A stretch of 64,000 nt of DNA from an uncultured Verrucomicrobia subdivision 3 bacterium (GCA_903835255.1 CAILMI010000046.1:1-64000), one strand, 5' to 3'; positions 51,803-62,820 are shown, counted from the stretch's first letter. Translations and numbers: made by a program. The notes: generated from the sequence alone by a model not told the origin.

Positions 51803-54313
51803 ATGAGCGATGAATCCATGAGTAATTTCACCCCGCGTGCGCAGCAGGTGCTCGCGCTGGCGCGCAAGGAGGCCGACCGTTTCAATCACAACTTCCTCGG
51901 CACGGAGCATTTGTTGCTGGGCCTGATCAAGCTGGGGCAGGGTGTGGCGGTCAACGTCATCCAGAAGATGGGGCTCGATCTGGAAACCGTCCGCATGGAA
52001 GTTGAGAAACAGGTCGGCACCGGCCCCGACCAGAAGATGATGGGCAATATTCCCTACACGCCGCGCGTCAAAAAAGTTCTCGCCCTCGCCTCCAAGGAAG
52101 CCAAGGCCCTCAATCATACCTACGTCGGCACAGAGCACATCCTGCTCGGCCTCCTGCGGGAGGGCGACGGTGTGGCGGCCAAGGTCCTAAAAAATCTCGA
52201 GGTGGACATCGAGCAATGCCGCCAGGAGATTCTGAAGGAGCTGGACCCGAATTTTGCCGGCGAGGAATCATCCGTCCCCACGGAAGAGGCGGCGGCGGGT
52301 GACAAGGCGGCGGCCGGTCCGGAGAAAAAAGGCGACGTTAAAACCCCGGCGCTGAAGGCCTTTGGCCGCGATCTCACGGAAATTGCGCGCAAGGGTGAGA
52401 TGGACCCGGTCATTGGGCGCAAGAATGAGATCGAGCGCGTCATTCAGATTCTCTGTCGCCGTTCGAAGAACAATCCGGTGCTGCTCGGCGAGGCGGGCGT
52501 CGGCAAGACGGCCATCGTGGAAGGGCTCGCCCAGGAAATCGCGGCGGGCAACGTGCCAGAGATTTTGCGGAGCAAGCGGGTCGTCACCCTGGACCTCGCC
52601 TTGATGGTGGCCGGCACAAAATACCGCGGCCAGTTTGAGGAGCGCATCAAGGCGGTCATGGACGAAATCCGCCGCGCCAAGAACGTCATCCTCTTCATCG
52701 ACGAGCTGCACACCATCGTCGGCGCAGGCTCGGCCGAGGGCACCATGGACGCATCCAATATCATCAAGCCGGCGCTTTCCCGCGGCGAGATGCAATGCGT
52801 GGGAGCCACCACGCTCAACGAATACCGCAAATATATCGAGAAGGACGCCGCGCTCGAGCGCCGGTTCCAGTCCGTCAAGGTGGAGGCGCCCTCCATCGAG
52901 GACGCCATCACCATCCTCAAGGGAGTCCGCCATAAATATGAGGAGCATCACAAGGCTGAATTTACGGACAAAGCCGTCGAGGCGTCCGTCAAGCTGTCCG
53001 ACCGCTACATCACCGACCGGTTTTTGCCGGACAAGGCGATTGACGTCTTGGACGAGGCGGGTTCGCGGGCGCGCATCAGCACGATGACCCGTCCGCCAGA
53101 AAGCAAGGTGCTTGAGGCCGAAGTCGAGGAAATCCGGCTCCAGAAGGAAAAGGCCATCAAGGACCAGGATTTTGAGGGGGCGGCCCGGATGCGCGACCAG
53201 GAAAAGCAGGCGAAGGAAAAACTGGAGACGCTGCTGCTGGAATGGCGCAAGGCGGGCGAGGAGAAACGCATCGTCGTGGACGAAGACGACATTTTACACA
53301 TTGTCGCAAAATGGACGGGCATCCCGCTCAAGCGCATGGGCCAGGATGAGACCCAGCGGCTGCTCACGGTGGAGACCGAGATGGAGAAAATCGTGGTCGG
53401 CCAGCGCGAGGGGGTTTCGGCCCTGTGCAAGGCGCTGCGCCGGTCGCGGGCGGACCTCAAGGATCCCAAGCGCCCGATTGGAACTTTTCTGCTGCTGGGT
53501 CCGACCGGGGTCGGGAAAACCCTGCTGGCCAAGACGCTGGCTGAACAGATGTTCGGCGATGCTAAATCGCTCATTCATTTGGACATGAGCGAGTACATGG
53601 AGAAATTCAATGTCTCGCGGCTGATCGGTTCGCCCCCCGGCTACGTCGGCTACGAGGAGGGCGGTCAGCTGACGGAAAAGGTCCGGCGCAATCCCTATTC
53701 GGTGGTCTTGTTCGACGAGATTGAAAAGGCGCATCCGGATGTTTGGAACCTGCTGTTACAGATACTGGAGGACGGCAAGCTCACCGATAATACGGGTCGT
53801 GTGGTCAATTTTCGCAACACCATCATCCTGATGACGTCCAATGTCGGATCGGACACCATCAAGAAGCAGTCCACGCTGGGCTTCTCCCCCATCACGGACG
53901 AGAGCACCTATGAAAAGATGCGCGAGCGGATCCTGGACGAGGCCAAGCGCACGTTCCGTCCGGAATTCCTCAACCGCCTGGACGATGTGGTGGTGTTCCG
54001 TTCGTTCACTAAGCCGGACCTGATCCAGATTTTGACGCTGGAGGCGGACAAGGTGGTGGAACGGTTGCGACACAAAAACATCCGGCTGCAGCTGGATGAG
54101 TTGGCGAAGGACTTTCTGGTGGAGAAAGGGTACGACCCGCAATACGGAGCGCGGCCGATGCGCCGGGCGGTGGAGCGTTTTCTGGAAGACCCGCTGGCTG
54201 AGGAGATTCTCAAAGGCAGCCTGCAGCCGGGCGAGCCCATTCTGGTCACCAGCGACAAGGAAAAGCTACTGTTCAAGCAGAAAGCCGCGGCGCCGGGCGC
54301 GGTGGCGGGGTGA
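51803..54313 (+). CDS. clpC: ATP-dependent Clp protease ATP-binding subunit ClpC
   Basis: Clp-N repeats ([24 protein letters not shown]), two AAA Walker A ([30 protein letters not shown]), UVR motif between. Confidence 0.97.
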   Translation: MSDESMSNFTPRAQQVLALARKEADRFNHNFLGTEHLLLGLIKLGQGVAVNVIQKMGLDLETVRMEVEKQVGTGPDQKMMGNIPYTPRVKKVLALASKEAKALNHTYVGTEHILLGLLREGDGVAAKVLKNLEVDIEQCRQEILKELDPNFAGEESSVPTEEAAAGDKAAAGPEKKGDVKTPALKAFGRDLTEIARKGEMDPVIGRKNEIERVIQILCRRSKNNPVLLGEAGVGKTAIVEGLAQEIAAGNVPEILRSKRVVTLDLALMVAGTKYRGQFEERIKAVMDEIRRAKNVILFIDELHTIVGAGSAEGTMDASNIIKPALSRGEMQCVGATTLNEYRKYIEKDAALERRFQSVKVEAPSIEDAITILKGVRHKYEEHHKAEFTDKAVEASVKLSDRYITDRFLPDKAIDVLDEAGSRARISTMTRPPESKVLEAEVEEIRLQKEKAIKDQDFEGAARMRDQEKQAKEKLETLLLEWRKAGEEKRIVVDEDDILHIVAKWTGIPLKRMGQDETQRLLTVETEMEKIVVGQREGVSALCKALRRSRADLKDPKRPIGTFLLLGPTGVGKTLLAKTLAEQMFGDAKSLIHLDMSEYMEKFNVSRLIGSPPGYVGYEEGGQLTEKVRRNPYSVVLFDEIEKAHPDVWNLLLQILEDGKLTDNTGRVVNFRNTIILMTSNVGSDTIKKQSTLGFSPITDESTYEKMRERILDEAKRTFRPEFLNRLDDVVVFRSFTKPDLIQILTLEADKVVERLRHKNIRLQLDELAKDFLVEKGYDPQYGARPMRRAVERFLEDPLAEEILKGSLQPGEPILVTSDKEKLLFKQKAAAPGAVAG

Positions 54314-54427
54314 TGGAGAGCCATACAGACTTTTCAACGGAAGCCATTTTACACCCTCGTTTTCGCCTTTGAATTTGAGGTAAATCCGAACTCCGAAAGA
54401 GGAGTTCGCCCATTCGTCGTTGGGTGA

Positions 54428-54560
54428 GCGCGCTGCGCTGGCTTCGCCCGCGTTCAGTGGGCGTCAGAAAGGGTTCCGAAACGGATCACTCGCAAAAGTC
54501 CCATTCGCGCCGGATTCTCCGCTGGGGGGCTTCGCAGCGCGATGCCTCTACCCACTTCGG
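54428..54560 (-). repeat. Dispersed intergenic repeat family B, copy 3
   Basis: GCGCTGCGCTGGCTTCGCCCGCGTTCAGTGGGCGTCAGAAAGGGTT...AAAAGTCCCATTCGCGCCGGAT...GCGATGCCTCTACCCACTTCGG matches the reverse complement of 8.64-8.76 kb. Confidence 0.75.
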
Positions 54561-54596
54561 TGTCCAGGATAAAAGTGTTAAGCGAACCGATGGCGC

Positions 54597-55127
54597 TTAG
54601 CGCTTTCCCTCCGGCGTCCGATGGGTGAGCTTGTCAATCCACGCCAGAATCAGGGCTGACAACACGAAAGCCATATGGATGATCACCTGCCAGAACAGTG
54701 TCTTGCCGTCAAGCCGGTCGGCATTGATGAAGCTCTTGAGCAGATGAATTGAGGAGATGCCGATCAATGCCGTGGCCAGTTTTACCTTGAGGACGCCAGC
54801 GTTTACATGGGACAACCATTCGGGTTCGTCGGGGTGCCCCTCGAGTCGCAGGCGGGAAACAAAAGTTTCATAACCGCCCACGATGACCATGATCAGGAGG
54901 TTTGCGATCATCACCACATCAATCAATCCCAAGACCACCAGCATGATTTCTGTCTCGCCGATGGTGGTGGTTTCCAGGATGAGATGCCACAGCTCCATCA
55001 TGAAGTGATACACGTACACGCATTGGGCGACGATCAGTCCGAGGTAAAGCGGGGCTTGGAGCCAGCGGCTTAAAAAAATAAAACTGCTCATGGCGTTTTT
55101 AAAAGGACTGTTCGTGATTGGCTTCAT
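54597..55127 (-). CDS. YqhA/UPF0114-like membrane protein
   Basis: MKPITNSPFK..., LIDVVMIANLLIMVIVGGYETFVSRL, KVKLATALIGISSIHLLKSFI. Confidence 0.85.
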   Translation of the reverse strand: MKPITNSPFKNAMSSFIFLSRWLQAPLYLGLIVAQCVYVYHFMMELWHLILETTTIGETEIMLVVLGLIDVVMIANLLIMVIVGGYETFVSRLRLEGHPDEPEWLSHVNAGVLKVKLATALIGISSIHLLKSFINADRLDGKTLFWQVIIHMAFVLSALILAWIDKLTHRTPEGKR

Positions 55128-55294
55128 TTTTCGGGCTTTCATTGATAGCAAATTCTTCTCAAAATAAAAGCAGATTTCACAATTTGCTTCCGGTCGGGTT
55201 TTCCTTTTTTGAAGAATCCGGCGGATGCCCCGCGCGCGCCCGCTGCTGAAGATTGGTGTTTTCATTTCTCTCAGACTGAATATTCTTGTCGGGC

Positions 55295-56191
55295 ATGAAA
55301 GGAATCATTCTTGCGGGGGGGGCCGGTTCGCGGTTGTATCCGCTCACGCTGGTGGCCAGCAAGCAGCTCCAGCCGGTTTATGATAAACCGATGGTTTATT
55401 ATCCCCTGACGACCCTGATTGAGGGGGGTATCCGCGAGTTCTGCCTGATTTCCACGCCGCACGATCTGCCCCGCTTTCAACAGTTGCTGGGCGATGGCAG
55501 CGCGTGGGGATTGACGATTGAGTATCGCGAGCAGGCCAAGCCCGCCGGCATCGCCCAGGCGTTTCTCATTGCCGAGTCCTTCATCGGTTCGGACGCAGTG
55601 ACGCTGATTCTAGGGGACAATATTTTCTATGGCGGGGACACGTTCCAGCGCGCCTTTGCCGACTTCAAAACGGGCGCGACTATTTTCGGCTATCACGTCA
55701 ATGACCCGGAACGCTACGGCGTGGTGGAGTTTGACGCCGGGGGTCGGGCCGTTTCCATTGAGGAAAAACCGAAGCTCCCCAAGAGCAATTATGCCGTGCC
55801 CGGACTTTATATTTACGACAACGAGGTGGTGGCCATTGCCAAGGCCTTGAAGCCTTCGGCCCGGGGCGAGCTGGAAATCACCGCCGTCAACGTCGAGTAT
55901 TTGCGGCGCGGTGCCTTGCGCGTGCATCGCCTGAACCGCGGGTTCGCATGGCTGGACGCCGGCACCAGTAGCAGTCTGCACGACGCGTCAGCCTATGTGC
56001 AGACGATCGAAAAACGCGCCGGCATCAAGATCGGCTGTCCGGAGGAGTCCGCGTTCCGGCAGAGCTTCGTCTCGCTTCCGCAATTGTCAGCTCTGGTCGG
56101 GAAAATTCCGGGCTGCGAATATCGGGATTATCTTGCCGAAGTGGTGGCAGAGGCGGCGCGGCTGAAAACTCTGAAGCCGGGGGGGAGCTAA
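55295..56191 (+). CDS. rfbA: Glucose-1-phosphate thymidylyltransferase
   Basis: MKGIILAGGAGSRLYPLTLVASKQLQPVYDKPMVYYPLTTLIEGGIREFCLIS, ALILGDNIFYG-like, EEKPKLPKSNYAVPGLYIYDN, GFAWLDAGTSSSLHDAS. Confidence 0.96.
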   Translation: MKGIILAGGAGSRLYPLTLVASKQLQPVYDKPMVYYPLTTLIEGGIREFCLISTPHDLPRFQQLLGDGSAWGLTIEYREQAKPAGIAQAFLIAESFIGSDAVTLILGDNIFYGGDTFQRAFADFKTGATIFGYHVNDPERYGVVEFDAGGRAVSIEEKPKLPKSNYAVPGLYIYDNEVVAIAKALKPSARGELEITAVNVEYLRRGALRVHRLNRGFAWLDAGTSSSLHDASAYVQTIEKRAGIKIGCPEESAFRQSFVSLPQLSALVGKIPGCEYRDYLAEVVAEAARLKTLKPGGS

Positions 56192-56294
56192 GGCCGCGCC
56201 CAGCCACAGGGGGTCGGGCGTAGGAAGAAACAAAGAGGCTGCGGGGATTGTAACGAACCATCGGTCCGGCGGGGCGGCCCATCCAATTGGAATC

Positions 56295-57242
56295 ATGATT
56301 TTACTTTTAGGTGCTACGGGATATATCGGCGAGGCCTTTGCCTCGGAATTACGGCGGCGCGGGGCGGATTTCCTTCCGCTCTCACGCGGCCAGGTGGACT
56401 ACACCCGTTTCGAGGTGCTATTGGAGCAGCTCCGGCTCCGGAAGCCGTCGTTTCTCATCAATGCCGCCGGCTATACCGGGAAGCCGAATGTGGACGCCTG
56501 CGAAGCCCACAAAGCCGACACGCTTCAGGGCAACACGCTGTTCCCCCAGACCGTCGCCCAGGCCTGCGCCGCCGCCGGGATTCCGTGGGGCCATGTCTCT
56601 TCCGGCTGCATCTATTCCGGGGCTAAAGTGATCGTAAACGGACAGGCTCGGGTGGAAAAAGACTTCACCACACCGGCACTGCGCGCCCTGGTCGAAAAGT
56701 CTCCCGAATCCGTCCGCGGTTTCACGGAGACGGACGTGCCTAATTTTTCCTTTCGCGACCTGCCGTGCAGTTTTTACAGTGGGACCAAGGCGCTGTGCGA
56801 GGAGGCGATTGCCGGAATGGGGCAGAGCTATATCTGGCGCCTGCGGATCCCGTTTGACGAGTATGACGGCGCGCGGAATTACTTGAGCAAGGTGCAGCGC
56901 TATTCCAAGGTCTACGACAACGTGAATTCGATTTCGCATCGCGCCGATTTCGTCAAGGCGTGTTTGGATCTCTGGGAGCTCCGCGCCCCCTATGGAACCT
57001 ACAACGTCACCAATCCCGGCTTTGTCACCACCCGGCACGTGGTGGAGCTGATCCAGCAGCGGTTGAAGCCGGCCCGAAAATTCGAGTTCTGGGCGAGCGA
57101 TGAGGAATTTTATCGGGTCGCCGCCCAGACGCCGCGCTCCAACTGCGTCATGGATACCACCAAGCTTCTGGCGGCCGGTGTGAAAATTCGTCCGGTCGAG
57201 GAGGCGCTGGAGGCCTCGCTGAAACATTGGAAGCCGGAGTAA
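56295..57242 (+). CDS. RmlD-superfamily SDR; resembles plant NRS/ER-type nucleotide-rhamnose epimerase/reductase
   Basis: LLGATGYIGEAFASEL, INAAGYTGKPNVDACEAHK, SSGCIY, ETDVPNFS..CSFYSGTKALCEEAI, LRIPFDEYDGARNYLSKVQRYSKVYDNVNSISH, YNVTNPGFV, RSNCVMDTTKL. Confidence 0.8.
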   Translation: MILLLGATGYIGEAFASELRRRGADFLPLSRGQVDYTRFEVLLEQLRLRKPSFLINAAGYTGKPNVDACEAHKADTLQGNTLFPQTVAQACAAAGIPWGHVSSGCIYSGAKVIVNGQARVEKDFTTPALRALVEKSPESVRGFTETDVPNFSFRDLPCSFYSGTKALCEEAIAGMGQSYIWRLRIPFDEYDGARNYLSKVQRYSKVYDNVNSISHRADFVKACLDLWELRAPYGTYNVTNPGFVTTRHVVELIQQRLKPARKFEFWASDEEFYRVAAQTPRSNCVMDTTKLLAAGVKIRPVEEALEASLKHWKPE

Positions 57243-57254
57243 CCCTTTTTAAAA

Positions 57255-58265
<1,011 letters not shown>

Positions 58266-58302
58266 TTTAACCGGACGCGCGTGTCGGGCGTCTTGGAAAG
58301 CA

Positions 58303-59664
58303 ATGAAACGGCTTTTTTTTTTCGCGGTATGTCTGGTCTGCCTCGGGTGGGCGCCGGAAGGAGCCGCCGCGCCAGTTCACACCAATTCGATCGCCTGGCA
58401 CAAGGCCGCCGATCAGGTCGATGCCGATGTTCAGCGCCTTCCTCTCTGGCCGCTGCTGGAGAAAATTGCCGCTGCGGCCGAATGGAATATTTTTGTGGAG
58501 CCCGGTGCGGAACGGAATGCCTCGGCTAAATTCAGGGGGCTGCCCTCCGGTGACGCCCTCAAGCGTCTCTTGGGCGATCTGAATTTCGCGCTCGTGCCGC
58601 GGACCAATGCGCCGTCGCAGCTCTATGTTTTCCGGACCACGCTCCAGGCCGCCACGCGGCGGGTGGCGGTGGCCAAGCCGGCCAAGCGCATTGCCCGCGA
58701 ACTGCTGTTGAGGGTCAAACCGGGCACGGACATCGAGACGCTGGCGAAGTTGCTGGGCGCCCGGATCATCGGCCGGCTCGACAAACAGGGGGTCTACCGC
58801 CTGCAATGGGATGATCCGGCATCCGCCGATGCGGCGCTCGCCCAGTTGCAAGCCAACAGCGACGTGCTTCAGGTGGATTATAACTACGCCTTCGACCCGC
58901 CTGTGCCGTCGGTTCCGCTGGACTCGCCGTCGGGCAAGCCCATATCGCTGTCCCTGAATCCGCCGGGGGATTCCGGGCGGGTGGTGGTGGGGTTGATTGA
59001 CATGAACGTGCAATCGCTGGGGGCGTCGCTCGACAAGTTCATCCTGCCGCAACTGTCCGTGGCCGGCGACATTCCCGCTAACGGAAAAGATCTGACGCAC
59101 GGCACCGCCATGGCCTATGCCATTCTTGAATCGGTTGCCCAGCAATCGCCGGGCGGATCGAGTTCGGTGCAGATTCAGCCCGTGGATGTCTACGGGGGGA
59201 ACGAGACGACCACCTCGTGGTTTGTGGCGCTGGGCATTCAGAAGGCCGTGGACAGCGGCGCGAATGTTTTGAACATGAGCCTGGGCAGCACCGGGGACAG
59301 TTCGGTGCTGGAGGGCATCATCAAGCTGGCTGTGGCGAACAACATCGTGATGTTTGGCGCGGCGGGGAATGTTCCGGTGGCCACGCCAACATATCCCGCT
59401 GCCATTCCCGGAGTCTATGACGTGACGGCCCTCAGCAGGCCGGGGCAGCTCGCGCCGTATGCGAATTATTGGCCGGGAAACAGCCTGGCGCTCCCGGGCA
59501 GCAGCGTTGTTTATTTTGGCAACCAGGCTTACGGGGTTCAGGGGACATCCACCGCCACGGCTTATGCCTCGGGGATGTTCGCGGGATCGTGGGCCGCCAC
59601 CGGCGCCAGTGCCCCGCAGATTCTCTCCGCCATGAAATCAAAGTTTCCGGTGCCGGCCCCGTAA
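58303..59664 (+). CDS. Subtilase-like (S8) serine peptidase with STN-like N-terminal domain and propeptide-like segment
   Basis: Signal peptide; candidate D in VVVGLIDMNV, H in THGTAMAYAI, S in GTSTATAYASGMFAG; 'ANVLNMSLGS', 'MFGAAGN'. Confidence 0.75.
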   Translation: MKRLFFFAVCLVCLGWAPEGAAAPVHTNSIAWHKAADQVDADVQRLPLWPLLEKIAAAAEWNIFVEPGAERNASAKFRGLPSGDALKRLLGDLNFALVPRTNAPSQLYVFRTTLQAATRRVAVAKPAKRIARELLLRVKPGTDIETLAKLLGARIIGRLDKQGVYRLQWDDPASADAALAQLQANSDVLQVDYNYAFDPPVPSVPLDSPSGKPISLSLNPPGDSGRVVVGLIDMNVQSLGASLDKFILPQLSVAGDIPANGKDLTHGTAMAYAILESVAQQSPGGSSSVQIQPVDVYGGNETTTSWFVALGIQKAVDSGANVLNMSLGSTGDSSVLEGIIKLAVANNIVMFGAAGNVPVATPTYPAAIPGVYDVTALSRPGQLAPYANYWPGNSLALPGSSVVYFGNQAYGVQGTSTATAYASGMFAGSWAATGASAPQILSAMKSKFPVPAP

Positions 59665-59757
59665 AGTAGAGCGGGAACGGGCAAGAAATAAAAAGCCGCA
59701 CCCCGCAGATGTCCCGCGCCCGTCCGCCGGACCGGGTTCCCCAAAAAGTCAGTGCGA

Positions 59758-59913
59758 TCAGTGCGACTTGCAGCCGATCCGGGCGAAGGCCAGCAGGAAT
59801 CCCGTTCCGCCCACGATGAGCAGCCACGGCTTACCGTGCACCACCTGCAGAATTCCCAAGCCGAGGATTAAAGCGATGATCAGATAAACCAGAATTGAAA
59901 GTGCGAATTTCAT
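59758..59913 (-). CDS. Small two-TM hypothetical membrane protein
   Basis: 51 aa MKFALSILVYLIIALILGLGILQVVHGKPWLLIVGGTGFLLAFARIGCKSH; plausible ATG start upstream of acs 3' end. Confidence 0.55.
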   Translation of the reverse strand: MKFALSILVYLIIALILGLGILQVVHGKPWLLIVGGTGFLLAFARIGCKSH

Positions 59914-59953
59914 TTTGACCAGTGTAGTGTTTTTGGGATCGGGCGCAACCTCT

Positions 59954-61930
59954 TCACTGCTTTCCTTTGACCAGGGCCTCGACGACGTGCGGATCGGCCA
60001 GAGTGGAGACGTCGCCAATCTGGTCGGTCTGATTCTCGGCGATCTTGCGGAGGATGCGGCGCATAATCTTGCCCGAACGCGTCTTGGGCAAGCCCGGCGC
60101 AAACTGGATTTTGTCCGGGACGGCAATGGCCCCGATTTCCTTGCGGACATGATTGGCCAGAGCCTTTTTTAAGTCGTCGCTTTCGGCCACGCCATCCTTG
60201 AGCGTGACGAACGCATAGAGCGCCTGGCCCTTGATATCATGAGGCATGGGCGCCACCGCGGCCTCCGCCACCTGCGGATGGCTCACCAGCGCGCTCTCCA
60301 CTTCCGCCGTGCCAATCCGATGACCGGAGACGTTCACCACGTCATCCACCCGGCCCAGCAGCCAGAAATCCCCGTCCTCGTCCACGCGGCAGCCGTCGCC
60401 GGTGAAATACAGGTCTTTGTACGTTGAAAAATACGTGTTGATGAAACGATCATGGTCGCCCCAGGTGGTGCGCATCATGCCCGGCCAGGGAGTCTTGATG
60501 CACAGCTTGCCGCCTTCGTTCGGACGGCATTCGGTCCCGTCATCCCGCAGAATCACCGGTTCCAGGCCCAGAAAAGGCCTGCCGGCGCTCCCGGGCTTGA
60601 GCGTGTGGGCGCCCGGCAGATGTGTGATCAGGTGCCCGCCTGTCTCTGTCTGCCACCAAGTGTCCACGATCGGACAACGCTCCTTGCCGATGTGCCGGTG
60701 ATACCACATCCACGCCTCGGGATTGATCGGTTCCCCCACCGTGCCCAGGACGCGCAGCGAGCTCAAATCAAATCGGGCCGGCCACTCATCCCCGAGCCGG
60801 ATGAGCGCGCGGATGGCCGTCGGCGCCGTGTAGAAGGAATTGACCTTGAATTTTTCGATGATTTTCCAGAAGCGTCCGGCGTCGGGATACGTCGGCACCC
60901 CCTCGAACATCACCGTCGTTCCCCCGTTGCAGAGCGGGGCATAAACCCCGTAGCTGTGCCCCGTCACCCAGCCGATGTCTGCCGTGCAGAAATAAACATC
61001 GTCCTCGTGGATGTCGAAAACGTATTGATGCGTGAGGGCGCACCAGAGCAGATAGCCCGCCGTGCTGTGCACGACCCCCTTGGGTTTGCCCGTGGAACCG
61101 GAGGTGTAGAGGATGAAGAGATGGTCCTCCGCGCTGAGCCGGGTCGGCGGGCAGTCCTCCGAGGCCGTCGCCATCGCCTCATGATACCAGACGTCGCGGC
61201 CGGCGGTGAGGTCGCACGGGGCATCGGTGCGCCGGATGACGATGACGTTTTCAATGCTGGCCGTGTGCTTGAGGGCGGTATCCGCCAGAGCCTTGAGCGC
61301 AATGGTTTTTCCCGCCCGCAACGAGACGTTGGCAGTGATGAGCAGTTTGCATCCGGAATCATTGATGCGGTCGGCGAGCGCCTCCGAGCTGAACCCGCCG
61401 AAGACCACCGAATGAATCGCGCCCAGGCGCGCGCAGGCGAGCATGGCCACCGCCGCCTCGGGGATCATGGGCATGTAAATGGCCACGCGATCGCCTTTCT
61501 GAATGCCGCGCTCCTTGAGGACATTCGCGAGCCGGCATACGTCGGCATGCAGTTCCGCGTAGGTGATGCGCCGCACGTCTTCCTCGGGTTCGCCCTGCCA
61601 GAGAATGGCCACCTTGTCGCGCGTCCGCGTCTGGAGATGCCGGTCCAGGCAGTTGACCGTCAGATTGAGTTCGCCGTCCTCGAACCAAGTGTGCTCGATC
61701 TTCCGCGCGTCGGTGCGCCAGTCATATTTGCAGGCGACGGTGGGCGGCTTGAACCAAGCGAGCGACTGCGCCTGCTCCAGCCAGAACGCGTCGGGTTCCC
61801 GGAGGGAGCGCTGGTGCAGCGCCGCGTACTGTTCGGCGTTGAGGTGGGCGCGCTTCACGACCTCGGGCGAGGGCGGGAAAGTGCGACCGGCCGATTGCAG
61901 GGATTCAGTGGAGAGAGTGGGGGAGGACAT
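59954..61930 (-). CDS. acs: Acetyl-CoA synthetase
   Basis: YAELHADVCRLANVLKERGIQKGDRVAIYMPMIPEAAVAMLACARLGAIHSVVFGGFSSEALADRI, LFILYTSGSTGKPKGVVHSTAGYL, DTWWQTETGGHLITHLPG, KTRSGKIMRRILRKIAE. Confidence 0.97.
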   Translation of the reverse strand: MSSPTLSTESLQSAGRTFPPSPEVVKRAHLNAEQYAALHQRSLREPDAFWLEQAQSLAWFKPPTVACKYDWRTDARKIEHTWFEDGELNLTVNCLDRHLQTRTRDKVAILWQGEPEEDVRRITYAELHADVCRLANVLKERGIQKGDRVAIYMPMIPEAAVAMLACARLGAIHSVVFGGFSSEALADRINDSGCKLLITANVSLRAGKTIALKALADTALKHTASIENVIVIRRTDAPCDLTAGRDVWYHEAMATASEDCPPTRLSAEDHLFILYTSGSTGKPKGVVHSTAGYLLWCALTHQYVFDIHEDDVYFCTADIGWVTGHSYGVYAPLCNGGTTVMFEGVPTYPDAGRFWKIIEKFKVNSFYTAPTAIRALIRLGDEWPARFDLSSLRVLGTVGEPINPEAWMWYHRHIGKERCPIVDTWWQTETGGHLITHLPGAHTLKPGSAGRPFLGLEPVILRDDGTECRPNEGGKLCIKTPWPGMMRTTWGDHDRFINTYFSTYKDLYFTGDGCRVDEDGDFWLLGRVDDVVNVSGHRIGTAEVESALVSHPQVAEAAVAPMPHDIKGQALYAFVTLKDGVAESDDLKKALANHVRKEIGAIAVPDKIQFAPGLPKTRSGKIMRRILRKIAENQTDQIGDVSTLADPHVVEALVKGKQ

Positions 61931-62201
61931 TGTATTTGTTTAGAGGGTAAAACCGTTTTCAGTAGTAACACAAAAAGGCAGGCGCATGTCAATTCGCCGG
62001 GGAATAAATAGCGCACATAAAGCGCAGATAAACCCGAATTCCAAATCGGGCCTGACTCTCGCAGCCCTTCGAACGTCCGCCCCGCGCCTCCTCCATTTCA
62101 TGGAAGTGAGGGGGTGGCAGTCGAATTATTTCATTCCAAGCTCAACTTCAGAATCGAGTTTGAAATGAACACCTTACACTCGCCGATCGAGGCGGGCCAG
62201 A

Positions 62202-62340
62202 CTCTATGGCAGTTTATGGCAGTTCAACTTAACCTTGCGATATCGGCAGGTAGGGCGTGCAGTCCCCGGCCCGCCGCGATTGCTAACCCGCGTCACCTTA
62301 AGCCCCGGGGCGGCGCGCACGGAGTGTCGCGCCCTCCCAC
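62202..62340 (+). repeat. Dispersed intergenic repeat family A, copy 4
   Basis: CTATGGCAGTTtatggcagTTCAACTTAACCTTGCGATATCGGCAGGTAGGGCG...GGCGCGCACGGAGTGTCGCGCCCTCCC. Confidence 0.8.
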
Positions 62341-62458
62341 CACGACGCCACCAGCGTGACGCTAGACCCCATTATCAAGACACAGACTGAGACACGAATT
62401 ACACGAATTAACGCGAATGAGGGAAATGTGCAAAAACATGCTTTGACCCGTTTACGCG

Positions 62459-62574
62459 GGTAGGGCGTGCAGTCCCCGGCCCGCCGCGGTTGCCAACCCG
62501 CGCGTGCTGGTTTAGCACGCCGGCGCGCACGGAGTGTCGCGCCCTACCTGTCCCACGGTGCCAAGAACGGCTCT
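62459..62574 (+). repeat. Dispersed intergenic repeat family A, copy 5 (cleanest inverted-repeat ends)
   Basis: GGTAGGGCGTGCAGTCCCC...CGGCGCGCACGGAGTGTCGCGCCCTACCTGTCCC..GTGCCAAGAACGGCTCT; GGTAGGGCG/CGCCCTACC ends are inverted. Confidence 0.85.
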
Positions 62575-62613
62575 GCCACGCTGGCCCGAACGCCGAAGTA
62601 GGCCACGATCGCA

Positions 62614-62670
62614 GGTCCTCTCCCTCGCCCCGCGAAGCATGAGCGGGGCGAGGGAGAGGGAGAGAGGACC
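62614..62670. repeat. Long imperfect hairpin, 17-20 bp arms
   Basis: GGTCCTCTCCCTCGCCCCGC-gaagcatga-GCGGGGCGAGGGAGAGGgagagaGGACC. Confidence 0.9.
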
Positions 62671-62793
62671 AAAATCCTCTTTTAGGTGGGGGCCGGTCGG
62701 CGCAGGTCCGATAAGCCGGAATCCTGCCGTTGAGTTGCAACGCCGGCCGAATTCAACAAGACAACCATCAATGTGTGAACCCCTAACAGAAAT

Positions 62794-62820
62794 CAATCCC
62801 ACTGCCTGGCAGTGGGATTG
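62794..62820. repeat. Perfect palindrome, 13-bp arms, 1-nt centre
   Basis: CAATCCCACTGCC-T-GGCAGTGGGATTG. Confidence 0.95.

Noticed and set aside
58267-59145. 292-aa ORF on - strand
   Set aside because: Antisense of the subtilase-like gene; Arg/Gly-rich shadow translation.
60452-62011. 519-aa ORF on + strand
   Set aside because: Antisense of acs; no domain signature.
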